NCBI RefSeq assembly: GCF_050624435.1
Contig: NC_134539.1
Location: forward strand, 40,394,001-40,458,000
Direction of reading: 5' to 3'
Length of the DNA: 64,000 bases
Origin: Tenrec ecaudatus
Taxonomy: Eukaryota; Chordata; Mammalia; Afrosoricida; Tenrecidae
Shown: piece by piece, positions 1 to 11,943 of the stretch
How the letters are laid out: the number at the start of each line of letters is the position of its first letter
How positions within the stretch are numbered: the stretch's first letter is position 1
Position numbers and translations under genes: made by a program
The notes under the pieces: model-generated
Databases searched by the model: none
What the model saw: only the letters and a program-made list of their open reading frames with translations
Told to the model about the DNA's origin: nothing

Positions 1-836
1 ATATTTATACCCATTCAAAGGAAAGGGGGCCAAACAAAATGTACAACTTATTGAACAACATCATTATCACATACAAGTAAAATTTTGTTGAAGATAACTA
101 AAAAAGAGTTGCAGCATCACATCAACACGAAACAGCCAGAAATTCAAGTTGGATTCAGAAGAGGCATAGACCAGGGGATGCTGTTGCTGACATCGGATGA
201 ATCTTGATTGAAAGCAGCAAATACTAGAAACATATTTCTGTGTTTTATTGACTATGAACAGGCATCAGACTATGAATCCTAATAAACTATGAATAACATT
301 TGGAAGAAGACTAATTCCAGAATATCTGATTCTGCTCACAGAGGATCTGTACGCAGACCAAAAGCAAGGAGATTATTTTGAAAACTAATGTGGGCCAGAA
401 CCAAGCCATGGTGTTTTCATCCACCTCAAATACATGTTAAATTTGGACACGGACTAAGGAAGACTGAAGAAGAATCAATGCGTTTGAATTATGGTGTTGG
501 TGAAGACTATTAAAAATCCATGTGTCCCAAAAGACCATACAGTTCTTTCTTGGAAGAAGTATGGCCAGAATCTTCCTTAGAAGCAAGGCGGGTGAGACTT
601 CAACTAAAATACTGTGGACATGTTGTAAGGAGAAACGAGTCCCTGGAATAGGGCCTCATGGTTGGCAAAGTCAGTGAGCGGAAGGAAGGTCCTCAACAGG
701 ATGGATTGATACAGTGGCTACAACAATGGGATCAGAAATGAGAATGATTGTCAGGATGACACGGGACCAGGCAATGTTTCATTCTGTTGTGCATAAGGTC
801 TCTATAGGTGGGAACTGACTAACAACAACAAATGCA
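1..836 (+). mobile_element. RTE (BovB-like) LINE, 3' part, truncated by window edge
   Basis: This is the reverse-transcriptase part and 3' end of an RTE-clade LINE of the kind abundant in elephants and tenrecs. The wording matches the RTE consensus as I know it: a 'ttcagaagaggcat' RT segment, a 'tgtgttttattgactatg' segment, an 'agccatggtgttttca' segment, and the terminal 'cattctgttgtgcat' followed by 'aactgactaacaacaacaaa'. The short AAC-rich tail is typical of RTE. About 0.6 kb of consensus appears deleted near position 385. Stops and frameshifts are frequent, so the enzyme is dead. The 5' side runs off the window. Confidence 0.85.
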
Positions 837-837
837 C

Positions 838-1290
838 AAAAGGCATGCCATCTGCTATAAGCCTGAACCCAAAGGCACTCAGCTCCATGAGTCAGCAAAC
901 CCAGTTCCCCAAGTGAGTGCGGTGAGGCACCTCACACCACAAGGCAGCTTTACTTGCTCTGTGGTCTGGGAAGTCAGCCATTTGGTCCCACGCTGTATCT
1001 TCTCATTCTACTCCTACTGCTCCTTCGCCACTGTTCTAGTGTCAAGGAGGTTTCACGGGCAGTGCCACACTCTACTGGTTCGTCCTTCCTGCTGAGAGTG
1101 ACAATTCCCCTTCCTCCCTCTGGGATGGCTCCTTTTATACCCAGAAAGAGGGTGAGCATGATTGACCCTGTTAGTAATCACTCAGCTGAATCATGTAATC
1201 CAATTCCTGGTAATATCTTCCTCCATTTCTACACAGACTCACCAGGAAAGGTAATATCTTTTGATGAGAGTAACAAAAGCTATCGCTAAC
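838..1290 (-). mobile_element. LTR-like unit, minus strand (solo LTR candidate)
   Basis: This GC-richer block lies between the RTE tail and unique DNA. Read on the minus strand it has a TATA-box-like GGTATAAAAGGAG (about 1128-1141) followed downstream by AGTAAA (about 948), the order expected for U3-R-U5 of a retroviral LTR. I cannot name the family, and no target duplication was confirmed. The overlapping open frames of 111 and 87 residues look incidental. It could instead be part of a larger unclassified repeat. Confidence 0.4.
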
Positions 1291-1835
1291 TGATCCATAT
1301 TAAATCATTAGCTGCATTGTAATAAGTTGCATTGTAATTACACATAATGTTCTTATGTATGCCATGAATGCAAAATTGAGCCTACCATTGTTTCTACAAT
1401 GTAAAGATGTATTCCACATAACCCAATAGGAAGCCATTGCTAGTAGACTTTATTGAAATACGTATCCTTCAGAATCTTCCCAGAAAAATAGGAACCGCTC
1501 TAAATACTTTTTAATATTTTTGATAGATAACTAGGATAACACAGGAGAGACTCTGGGTTATCGAAACAGCTCTATTCACAGCTACTAACCAACAGGTTGA
1601 CACCTCGAGCTTATCTGAGGTGCTTTGAAGAAAGACCTGGCGATTTTCTTCCAAAATACCACTGCCATCAAAAAGTCCATGAAGCACAGTTCTATTCTGA
1701 TATGTAGGATTTGTCCAGGTGTTGGAACCAAGTTAGTTTTTGGTTTGAGTTCTACAGATTATGGAAGAACTGAGAAGGCAAAAGTAGAAATTGAGAATAT
1801 TCAGAGATTGGAAACAACAAAAAATGTTCTACAAC
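1291..1835. other. No gene or recognised repeat
   Basis: AT-rich intergenic sequence without a recognisable element. The short plus-strand frame starting at 1625 runs on into the adjacent L1 tail and has no recognisable domain. Confidence 0.5.
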
Positions 1836-2490
1836 TTTTTATAATTTTATTGGGGGCTCATACTACTCAACACAATTCATACATACATCCATTGTGTCGA
1901 GCACATTTGTACATTTGTTGCCATCATCATTCTCAAAACATTTGCTGCCTTCTTGAGCCCTTGGTATCAGCTCCTCATTTTTCCCTTCCCTCCCCGCCGC
2001 ACCCCTCATGAACCCTGGAAAATTTAAAAATTATTATTATTTTGTCACGTCTCACACTGTCTGACGTCTCCTTTCACCCACTTTTCTGTTGTCCATCACC
2101 CAGGAAGAGGGCTATATGTAGATCCTTGTAATTGGTTTCCCCCTTTCTACCCCACCTTCCCTCCACCCTCCCGGTATTGCCACTCTCACCACTGGTCCTG
2201 AAGGGATTATCTATCTTGGGTTCCCTGTGTTTCCAGTTCCTATCTGTACATCCTCTGCTCTAGCCAGATTTATAGGGTAGAATTGGTACCATGATAATGG
2301 GGAGGAGGGAGGAAGCATTTAGGAACTATAAGAAAGTTGTATGTTTCATCATTGCTACACTGCACCCTGACTGGCTCATCTCCTCCCTGCGGCCCTTCTG
2401 TAAGGGGTATCCAGTTGCCTATAGATGGGCTTTGGGTCCCCACTCTGCCCTCCCCCTCATTCACAGTGATATGATTTTTCTTCTTAAGGG
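1836..2490 (-). mobile_element. L1 3'UTR fragment, antisense, 5'-truncated
   Basis: The left end is the reverse of the family's poly(A) end ('ttttattgggggctcata'). It continues through the diagnostic 3'UTR blocks: the 'cattctcaaaacatttgctg' block, the 'cacccacttttctgttgtcc' block, the 'ctggtcctgaagggat' block and the 'ccctgactggctcatctcct' block. The same order recurs many times in this window and sits downstream of ORF2 in the full-length copy at 24-33 kb, which identifies it as L1 3'UTR. Confidence 0.9.
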
Positions 2491-4454
2491 ACAAAGGGAA
2501 GAGTGAGTGTGTTACTGTAGCCCAGGGATGAGGAACACCCTATTTCAATAGCCTGTTTCTGGAGATTGGAGTCACTGCTGGAAAAAAATGTGTGATGGAG
2601 AGATAGAGACTGAAAGATATTTTAGCTTCTACTTTTCCCACGGTTACCTCATCTCCTACTAGTCCCTCTTATATTAACTCCAGACAAGTTAGAAGTAAAC
2701 TGAAATTGCATCCTGGGAAACCTAATCTGCAGGGATCAGAGCCCTGGCAATACCTAAGAGAGCAGAAAGGAGGGATGAGGGATGAAGGAAGAGATTCGAG
2801 AGTAGTCTCTATAGCAACACAAAATGAGGGGGTTTTTAAAAAGCTTTTCTCCCTTTTCTTTCTTTATCTTAAAAAAATGGGAATGGAAAAAAAAAACCCT
2901 AAGGAAATACATTTTGAATAACCTGAATGGTGCCAAAGAGAAACATGTGTGCTGATGTAATCATAATTAAAACTGAAGTATGTATGCTAGGGCATCCCTA
3001 CGATTAGGGGATCCTTCATTGATTGCTTATATAAAGAATGCAAGCCCATTTATTTACTCTTATACTCTGATGTGGCCTCATTGTGTTTAATTTAACCATA
3101 CAGTTCAAAAACTCAATTTACAAATTTACCAGTTTATGTAGGTGTACCTCCAATGTATATGTTTAAAGTGGGAGTTTCATGGAAATAGTTGTTAAGGTGG
3201 GTTGACATCTTTGTAAAAATTAACAAAAGATTGAACAATCGTGCCATAATCTGCTTGTATCATTTTCCCATTTCTGTATTTTAGGGACATCTAACGATGA
3301 TAGCTATATATAGAAGAAAATCTTGGAGTAACAATAATGTTAAAGATTGCTTATTTTTAAGTTGTTGATTATGAGAGATAGGTATATGTATTGCTATATA
3401 TATTAATTCTTGGTGTAACATTACCATTAGCATTTTAAGTCAAAAGTAAAGTTGAATATGCCAATTTTAGGCAATAATAATTTCCTAGGATGTATTCTAA
3501 TAACTACCCAGTACACAGATGATTGACTTCACAAAATAATCATTAAGACATAATCTGTCTCTGTGCATTTATCAAGCTTTTCCCTCCATGATCTATCAGA
3601 ACTGTGACAGACTCTGTGCCCATCTGTCATAATCAATTGAATCTTTTCAGCTGACAGACTAGAGCACATGGGGGAATTTCTAGATAATATGATAGCTAGC
3701 ATTCCCGTCTGTCAGTAAAATTGCAAGGTAGATTGGGTAAGGATTCATTTTACCTAGGACATGTTAGTGCATTTTGATTCCTCCAAGCTAGAAATGGAAT
3801 TTTCTGCCCTTACTCACTATTCTGCCATGTTAAGGAATTTTCACTTTTTTTCTCTAAATCTTATGATGTATTTGTGTTAGTTCTAGTGTAGCAACATTTC
3901 TTTATGGATGCAACTTGTCCCATTTCTTCATTTCTAACTTCAAGGTCCAGGACTAATTTTAATTTTCTCAAGTAATTATAAAAAAATAACAACAACACAT
4001 GGAAAGGTGCTAGGAAATATACGTCTTAACAATACTCCCCAAATATTCATACACTCATGTTTCCTACCTTCAAATATTTTGCTTCACTCTGTGAAATTTC
4101 ATCCACAACTATCACTAATTTTTTAAGTCCAATCTGTGAATCCCATATATGTTTTAACATTCATCAGTTCCTGCCAGAAGACAATGATAGCTAAAAACAC
4201 ACCTTGGTAATTTCAATACCTCAATGGAAAGAGAGCATCAACTTGGCTTAGCTAAATGCATAGCATAGTGACTTCAGGAGTATTCCAGGAGTTGTCCCTC
4301 CTAAGATAATTTGATGATGCTTTAAAGTATAAAATATTAATAATCTATTAAAGTAATTTAATTTTGTAAATGTAGAAATAATTGTCCTTTGACACACAGT
4401 CTGATTTATTTGGTATACTTCAATTTGTCCTATAATGGTGAGATCTGGCCTTCC
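2491..4454. other. Mostly unique AT-rich DNA
   Basis: I see no gene, no young repeat and no structured RNA in this stretch. Open frames are under 75 codons. Ancient repeats too decayed to recognise by eye may be present. Confidence 0.5.
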
Positions 4455-5540
4455 TTGTTAGGGGTCACTGAGTCTATTCTCACTCATCGTGACCCTATGT
4501 GCATAACAGAATGAAATATTACCTGGGCCTGGGCCCTCCTGATAACTGTACTTATGTTTGAGCCCATTCTGGCAACCACTGTGTCAATACTTCATCAACA
4601 GACATCTTCTTATTTGCTTATCATCCAGCCTGATGTACTTTTCCAGGGACTGGTATCTCCTGAATTATGTCTGAAGTACATGAGACAAATGTCGCCATTC
4701 TCTTTTCTAATAAGAATTTTCCCCTATATTTCCTCTTAGATCTATTTGTTTTTATAGTAGTCTGTGGTGATTTAATATTTTTTACCAACATTATAATTCA
4801 AAGTGCTTAAATTCTTCTCAAGTCTTTCTTATTAACTGTCCAGACTTCAAAAGCACAGGGCGTGATTGAAAATACCATGGTTTGGATTCGATGCACCTTA
4901 GTCTTCAAATTGACCTCTTTATTCTTTAACACTTTAAAGAAATTGTGTGCAGCAGATTTTCCCAGTGTAATATGTCACTGATTTCTCCACTGCTGCTTCA
5001 ATGACTGTTGACTCTGAATCAAAGTCAAATGAAATCCTTGACAACTTCAACCTTCTCTGTAGTTTTCTCAGTGCTGCCCGTTGTCTCAGTTGTGAGGATT
5101 TTACTCTTCTTTGCAAATAGCTGTCTGATTGAAAATGGCTAGTTCACCTCATTAATGCCTAGAGTATCAATGTGTTTATTTTTTGATGACTTCAAATATT
5201 CCTTGGCTCGTTCCTCATAATTATTATTAGTGGAGGTCTGTAGCTGTTTCTTCTCATTTTGAGTTGTACCCCAGCAGAAAGCGAAAGTTTCAAAATGCTT
5301 CCTTCATCCCTCGCCCCACGACTGAGGAGGCCCCTCTGCTCCCGTGGTGTTTTGAATACCTTCCAACTTGCGAGCTCATTTTGGGCACTAAATCAAACTG
5401 TGCTGCTGATGGTGATAAGGCTTTCCATGTCTCATCCTTCAAAATTAGACCCTCTCTTCCTTCTTCCTCGTCTGTTCATAGTCTAGAAGCTCCTCTGATA
5501 CCATGGGTGACCCAGTTAGTATATGTACTATGTATATGTA
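4455..5540 (-). mobile_element. RTE LINE copy, antisense, internally deleted
   Basis: Reading left to right gives the reverse complement of an RTE: the 3' end ('tgttaggggtcactgagtc'), then blocks with 'tgaaaataccatggtttgg', 'tttaaagaaattgtgtgcag' and 'atgaaatccttgacaacttc', then a jump to the 5' region with 'ctgtttcttctcattttgag' and 'accatgggtgacccagt'. The order is collinear with the family but roughly 1.5 kb of the middle is missing near 5100. Frames are fully broken. Confidence 0.8.
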
Positions 5541-6674
5541 CATAGTATATGCACAGCAATAGGAAAGCCACCAGAGTATGAGAAACAGATGAATTGGGAC
5601 TTTGTCTTTGGTTCAGACAAATGTTCATGTAAAAACGAATTCATGCAGCATTCAGGCCAGATTATTGTTTGATTTCGTATTACTGCTCATCTTTAGCAGA
5701 TGCTAAAGAATTTGTCCAACTTGAAAAACACAACTCCAGATTTCAAATCCACCTTCTGTATTGCTTGACCTGAAGCATGAAGGTTCCAAGTATATTTGGA
5801 TTTATGCATACATTACATAGATGTTCTTCAAGTTGTCTAAAGCGCCCACAGTTATTTCTGAATATTGTAGTGTCAATAATAATAAACATCCGTACCTCAG
5901 AAATGCAGCCTCACAGATTGCTTGCCCACACAGAGATGATGTACATTCATTCTAGAAATTCATGTCATTCAATGGATAAACTAGGTATTCTGTTATATTT
6001 GTATAGCAAACTTTGCATAATTGTTCACATTCATTTCTGGACTCTTAATCTTTTTCTTTTCTGTAAGCATCAACTTATCACACAAGCATCACATTGATTT
6101 AAATATGGTGATTGGAACATTTTAATGTCTAGCAATACTGCCATATACATCATTCTTAAGTCATCTTTTTCACTGGTGGTTTTGTAATCACATGAAATTT
6201 GAGATTTTCTCAAACCCATTTTATTAAATTTTACAGTACTAAAAAATTGAAGTATACTTTGCATTTAATTTATAACAAATTTAAATATAGATACTAATAT
6301 TGATAGAATGGCATTTTTACTGTTTAAACCTATCCCAAAATTAAACTTATTTCCTAAGAAATACTGAAGAAAAGCGTGGAAAGGGGATGTCCAGGGGCAG
6401 CTCAAGATGACAAGCTTAAGTATTATAATGAAATGTGTAATGTGTTAAAGACGCGAGTTAGAAAAGCAAAACTGAAGAACAGGCTTAACTTTTTGTACAC
6501 TGAAGAAATAAACTAGTCAAGCCTGAGTTACATACAGCATTGAAGGATTCTGTGGTATAAACTTTTAATTATGCAAGGAATATTAAGAGAAAAGGGGGAA
6601 AATACAGAGTGACTACACTAACAAAGTATAATTTATCAAAACATCATATGGTTTGACCTCAATATTCATCTTTG
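5541..6674. other. Unique AT-rich DNA
   Basis: No gene or clear repeat seen. The 106-codon frame at 5777-6097 has no recognisable domain and the composition of random AT-rich sequence. Confidence 0.45.
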
Positions 6675-6843
6675 CAGGAGAGAGATAAGGCAATCTGCTT
6701 CTATAAATATCTTAGCTATGGAATCACAATGCAGTTCTACTCTGTTGTGTAGGACAGCTGTGAGTCTGAAATAATACAATGGCAGTGAGGTTGTTGGTTT
6801 GTTGTTTGGGTTTTCTGGCTTTGTTTTTGTTCTTGGTTTTTGG
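6675..6843 (+). mobile_element. AfroSINE-type tRNA-derived SINE, plus strand, 5'-truncated
   Basis: The right half of the SINE is present: a gagaaagat-like block, 'tctgcttctataaatat', 'gcagttctactctgttgtgt', a 'gtgagtctga' block, then 'ggcagtgaggttgttggttt' and a GTTT-rich tail. The tRNA-like head is missing. It meets the next SINE tail-to-tail. Confidence 0.8.
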
Positions 6844-6845
6844 CA

Positions 6846-7020
6846 AACAAAACCCCAAATCAAACTCACTGCCTTTGAGTCAATGCTGACTTATAGGACC
6901 TCCTGTGTGTTTCCAAGACTGTAACTGTGTAACGAGTAGAAAGCCTACTCTTTCCCTGCAGAGCTGCTGCTGGTTCCAAACAGCCAACCGTGTGGATTGC
7001 AGCCTAATGCGCAATCACTT
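6846..7020 (-). mobile_element. AfroSINE-type SINE, minus strand
   Basis: It begins with the reversed tail and 'aaactcactgcctttgagtc', then 'gtttccaagactgtaactg', 'gtagaaagcctactctttcc' and a reversed, degenerate tRNA-like head ('ccaaccgtgtggattgcagc'). It forms a tail-to-tail inverted pair with the preceding SINE. Confidence 0.85.
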
Positions 7021-7039
7021 TTACCACCATAAAACAGTG

Positions 7040-7640
7040 TTTGTAATAAACGGTGCTGAAACAACCATTCAAAATCTTCAGGAAAACAACACTAGGGGTA
7101 GAGTTTATATATTTCAAAAATTAATCCAAAATGGATCATAGATAATGCACAATACTCAACTTCTAGAAAATAGCATGGGGAAAATCTAGATGATGATGGG
7201 ACTGTTTTAAAATACATTTATAAACATTTAAAATACATTTATAAAATACATTTTAAAAACATTATAATTATGGTCCATAGGAAAATGAATTGATAGGTTA
7301 GAATTTGTTACAATTAAAAACCTCTGCTATGCAAATGTACCATTAAGAAAATAAGAAGGCAAGCCATTGTCAGCTAAACTTTTTTTTCCAAAATACATAT
7401 CTGACAAGTTTCATTTCCAAAAATTCAAAAACCATCAAAACAATCAGAAAAAAACAAACTCAATTACTAAAACAAGGAAATATTTGAATAGACACCTCAT
7501 CAAAAATGATAAAGAGATGGCAAATAAACATATTAAAAGACACCCACCATCATGTCACTAGGGAATTATAAGGTAAAACACTGAGATCCTTCTACACAAC
7601 TATTGGAGTGACTAAAACCCAAAGCACTGTGTTGGATACA
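7040..7640 (+). mobile_element. Ancient L1M, end of ORF2 (left part)
   Basis: Decayed L1 ORF2 C-terminal text can be followed: 'aataaacggtgctgaaacaa', 'ttaatccaaaatggatcata', 'atttgaatagacacctcatc', and a block like the 'caaatggccaacaagcacatg' region of L1M. It is broken off at about 7640 by an ERV-like segment and resumes at about 8890. Divergence is far higher than in the lineage-specific L1, so this is an old eutherian subfamily. Confidence 0.7.
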
Positions 7641-7644
7641 AAAG

Positions 7645-8885
7645 GGTTTTTCCCCAGGTTGTCTCCCCCAAATATAGGCCAAACCTAAGGTGCTGCATGC
7701 GGTTCATGGTAAATCACTGTACACTTGGAAGTCCATGTCAGCTGAGGGCATTCAGCCATTTAAAGCAATCAGCCACTATAATCTGTCCCATCTTAAGTAG
7801 GGCCCACTCCCTTCTGATAAAGATAGTGGATTGTCTCCGAGAAGGAAAGCCCAGAGACAAGGTCAAGCCAACTCAAGGAGGACCAAGTTTAGGCTGCCAT
7901 CTTGATCTAGGGTCCACCCATCTTGTTACATGTGTATCCTTCTGATTGCATGTATACCCCTAGCGTGTCCCCCTCTGATTGATGTATGCCAATTGTACAA
8001 TCCCTCCCTGTTAAGATGTAGTCAGGGGGGCTTGCACAGCCCCCAAAGTGTACATATGCTGTGATTGGAAATACACTCTCTCCTACTCCTCAGGTTCTCT
8101 GTGCAGGCCTGGCTGCTGAGATGAGCATGCTACCATAAAATGTATCTGACTCCTTTATTTTAGCCTCTCTTCTGTCCCTTCTATCTTCCATGACTTTACT
8201 ATGATCTTTGTATATTATCACTGAACAACTGTGCCTACAGACCTTTAGGTTGTTTGAGGCTGGTCTGCATCACTGGTTGACACCAAATATTGTAGATCAT
8301 GTGACATAACAAGACCTTTCATTCATACTGTTTGGTCTGGGTCCAGGTTATGCATCTGCCTCCTTCTGTTCTCCCAAAAGATAGCGTGCTGGACTGTGTG
8401 GACTTCCATCCACCACTACCCTGCCCCCTCTCAAGGCCAGAGCTGGACTATGCAGTCCCTGCCTCCAGCATTCCAAGCAGCTTATTTCTCTGGGCAGGTC
8501 TGTACAGCCTCTTCCCTAAGTGTTCCAGAATGATTTACTCACAGAACACATCCTGACTCAGACCCTGAAGCTGCAGCACCAGAAGACCTTCCTTCCCCTT
8601 ATCAGCACATATGTCCTTGGCTCAAACCCTACATATTTCCCACTACCTCACTGCCAGGAGCAATTTCCCTGACCTAACCCATTGGGTCTCAGAATCCTCC
8701 TGGGGGCTCAAGATGCCCCCGGGTCTTTCTCTGCTCTCCCTTCCCTCCCGGGGGTTCTTTCCCTGCCTCAATAAAATCCTTCTCAATGGAATATTCCTGG
8801 GTAAATTCTGTGTCCGTTCTGTGCCTCCATCTCCATCCTCTCACACACATTTCTAGGAGGAGTGCTAAATGGGACATCTACTTTG
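7645..8885 (+). mobile_element. ERV/LTR-like segment inserted in an L1M
   Basis: A C-rich, higher-GC segment splits the ancient L1. It carries LTR-like features: a 3'-side 'ctgcctcaataaaatccttc' polyadenylation region (about 8765) and an earlier U5-like 'tctctcctactcctcagg' (about 8078). This suggests one or two decayed LTRs, possibly with leader sequence between. No gag, pol or env homology is visible and I cannot name the family. Assignment rests on layout rather than a match. Confidence 0.45.
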
Positions 8886-8889
8886 GAAG

Positions 8890-9645
8890 AGAGCCAGTGT
8901 TTTTTATTACAATGCTAGATATAGGCTTCTCATACAAGCCAGCAATCACACTGCTGGTTAAAAGTTATGCCCTCACAAACATCTGAACACAAATGTTTAG
9001 AACACCTGTTTGTGCCAAAAACGAATGCACTTAAAGTAAGAAATCAAGGTCTGTTCAATAAGGAATGGATACACAAACTATAAATGCAATATCCATATAA
9101 TGAATTATTACTTATAACAGGAAATGTGATGGACAGACTTGAAAAGTCGCAGAGAAACCTTAAATGTGAATTATCAAGTGAATGAAACCTGTCTGAAAAA
9201 GAGCTATGCAAAGTTTAGTTAAGACTATATGAGCTTTGGGAAAAGGGAAAACATTGAGGTAGTGAAAACCTAAGTTGCTGTCAGTGATCAAGAATGGAAA
9301 AAAAGGAGGAATGAATATATGAAGCAAATAGCTTCTTTACGATAGTGAAATTATTCTATGTGGTGTTGTGATAGTGGATATATGACTCTGTACTTATCAA
9401 AACTCATAGCACTCTACAACAGAGTGAGCAGTAAACTATAGGCTCTGGTAAATTGTAATGCATCAATAATGGTGTGTGTGTATTAGCAAACATACTAGAC
9501 CGATGCAAGGTGTTAATGATAGGGGAAAGAATGTACAGAGGCAAATATATATATCGAACTATTCATTCTGAACATTTCTCTGTACACTAAAATAAAGTGT
9601 ATTTAAAAATACTCTAAAAATAAAGTGTATTTAAAAAATAACGGT
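8890..9645 (+). mobile_element. Ancient L1M 3' end (right part)
   Basis: This continues the L1 interrupted at 7640. It contains ORF2-end and 3'UTR text: 'ccatataatgaattattact', 'gatatatgactctgtactta', 'tgcaaggtgttaatgatagg' and a terminal 'aaaataaagtgtatttaaaa' repeated twice at the poly(A) end. This is the classic old L1ME/L1MC-type end. Confidence 0.75.
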
Positions 9646-10484
9646 GACAATAATAAAATTGTGGTACATCAGCACATATAATGAATTTTTATACATTTGG
9701 AAAATTATCCATATGCCAGACTAAATTTCTGCATCTGGATCAGACAGATTTTGGACACAGCTAATTTACCACAAACCACTGTGATTCTCTAAATCACATA
9801 CTCAAAAAAACTGATCAGGAAAAGTAGAATTTATGAAGCAGTTGGGAGTTAATAATGATCTGTTTAAAACATTTCAATGGAGTTAAAAATATAAGCAAAT
9901 AATAACTTCTTAAATAATATTATGCATTTAAATTGTATGCCAACATATTTTTAGCAAGAATTAGTTTGAGGGATAATTTGTAATTCATACTAATGCATTA
10001 CGTTTAAAATACATTGTCAGAAGAGATTCTATATTATTTTACACTTATATCTCTAGTAGAAATAAATTGACCACAAACAGTATTAGCAAATTACTTGGAA
10101 GTAGTTCTGATAAATTTCATCAGAAGATGAAGTTCATAATATTAGAATTTGTTTTCCATTTGGCGATAAAAATTTTATTTTATGTGATCACAAAACAAAA
10201 AGAACTATAACATCATTATCCATTGTTGTAGCTTATTGTATTTTCTTTAGTCTTGAATGCTTAGCCAATTCTTTTGCACTTCTATTTATTTATTTTTTGT
10301 TTGTTTATTGCTTATTTATTTATATTTTATTTCCATAGATTCTAACATAATTTGATGAGCAGATGTACTGTTTTGATGAACACTCTCCAATTACCCTTTC
10401 TAAAATTCAAGGAGAAAATTGAAAACGTGCCTTTAATACTAATATGCAAATACATAGCTTTAACATACATTAACATTCACATTG
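9646..10484. other. AT-rich DNA, no feature recognised
   Basis: No gene or identifiable repeat. A TTTATTT-rich patch lies near 10,280-10,335. Confidence 0.45.
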
Positions 10485-10640
10485 TGTGGATCCTGATTGC
10501 ATTGCAGTTATGAGTTGGGTTGCTAACTACAGGGTCAGCAGTTCAAAACCACAAACTGCCCTGAGGGAGGAAGATAGGGCTTTCTACTTTGTAAAGAGTC
10601 ACAGGGGTAAGTCTACAGGATGGATTATATGTTAAAGATA
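10485..10640 (+). mobile_element. AfroSINE fragment, plus strand
   Basis: The SINE body is readable: a decayed head, 'gctaactacagggtcagcag', 'ttcaaaaccacaaactgcc', 'gggctttctactttgtaaag' and 'agtcacaggggtaagtctac'. The 3' tail is lost. Confidence 0.8.
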
Positions 10641-10859
10641 ATAAAAATAAATACATCAGCTAAACACATTTTAGTGTGTAATATCTATTACTGAGAACTT
10701 TGGCAACAAAATTATATTATGGTGCCCCAAAGGTTTTTTTTTTTAATTTAAGTTTATTTATGGGTCAATAAATTGGAAGCTTGGAAGTTTCACATGCAAC
10801 CTTTAGTTATTGTTTCAGTAATATTTTAATCCATGTAAAAGAAAAGCAAATCCATATTT

Positions 10860-11010
10860 ATTGTTGTTAAGTATGATGGCGTTAGATACAACTCATAACA
10901 ACTCTCTCCTATAGCATCCTTACAGTTGTTTAAAGACCTTTATTGTAGCTACCTTGCCAATCCATTTCCTCTGTTTTACCAAGCATGATGGCCGTCTCTA
11001 GACTCAGGTT
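10860..11010 (-). mobile_element. RTE LINE 3'-end fragment, antisense
   Basis: Short, decayed reverse complement of the RTE 3' end: 'ttgttgttaagtatgatggc', 'acaactcataacaactctc', 'ccaatccatttcctctgttt' and 'taccaagcatgatggccgtc'. Confidence 0.7.
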
Positions 11011-11442
11011 TTTTGTTTGGTCTAATAGCACCAAACAATAAAGATAATAATCATTATATTTAAAATAGCAGTATTTAGAAACTGTCTGGCTCTTTCTTTC
11101 AATACTAACTTGCCAATCACTATTTATTTTTTTTCATTTCAATGTTCAATTTGTACTTAATGCAATCAGTCACCTTACTCTATGGACCTCTTTTTCATCA
11201 TATTTTTAAGCTAACTATGTATGTTTTATTATTTGATTTTTTATTATTTTGGCTTATTGGGAGAAAGATAGATAGAGGTTTGTACTCTTATAAACAGCTA
11301 CAGTGTTGGAAACTCAGAGGGGTATGTCAGCCCTGTCTTCTAAGGTTGCTATGAGACAACATCAACCATATTGTGTACCATCTCACTGTCAGATATATGT
11401 GCCCTTGCTTGGACCATGGTTTGTAGTGCTTTGGTAGTTATA

Positions 11443-11941
11443 TGAGTTAGTTTATTGTGCCAACTTGGCTGATAAACACACGTGGGGTTAATTGGAAGGT
11501 GAGGGATAAATGGCTCTGAGGGCCTCGCCTTTCTAGTTCTTGGGTCTCTTGCTTTGTGATGGTCTGACCAGGGTGCAGCTGCCTTAGCCAGTTTCCGGCT
11601 TCAGCTTGCAAGGCTGACTTCCTGCAAGACATCCCCAAGGAGATGCCACACGGACCTACCCCGATGCAGCCCTGGGTGCTGGAGCAGCTGTGTGGAGACC
11701 CCTGCCAGCGCTGAGATGTTTCCACATTCACTGACTCGGCTTTCCTCCTGCAGTCGGTATCATTGCATCTGTTTCGTGAGATGGAGGAGGAGTTTGTGGA
11801 TTGGTGTTGGACATGTGAGTTCATGTTGGACTTGTGGGCTTGAGCATCTCTGGGTTGGGATATTTTCTTGATGCGCACTTAACCTTTATATAAAAGTCTT
11901 ATACATGAGATTTGTTTCTCTAAAGTACCCAGACTAACATA
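11443..11941 (+). mobile_element. ERVL-type (MLT2-like) solo LTR, copy A
   Basis: This roughly 500-bp unit begins TGAGTTAGTTTATTGTGCCA and ends in 'tttgtttctctaaagtaccc' plus an 'agactaaca'-type terminus. That is the architecture of ERVL-class LTRs, which start with a 'gtcaacttggc'-like block and end in a TTTCTCT...CTAA-CA block. It is close to the copy at 47,785 and related to 14,234 and 19,613. Flanking five-mers TTATA/TTACA are a 4/5 target duplication. The 143-residue minus-strand frame inside it is incidental. Confidence 0.75.
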
Positions 11942-11943
11942 TT

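Noticed and set aside
11447-11878. 143-codon minus-strand frame
   Set aside because: It falls inside a plus-strand ERVL-type solo LTR. The homologous LTR at 47.8 kb is instead open on the plus strand (112 codons), so there is no selection for this frame.
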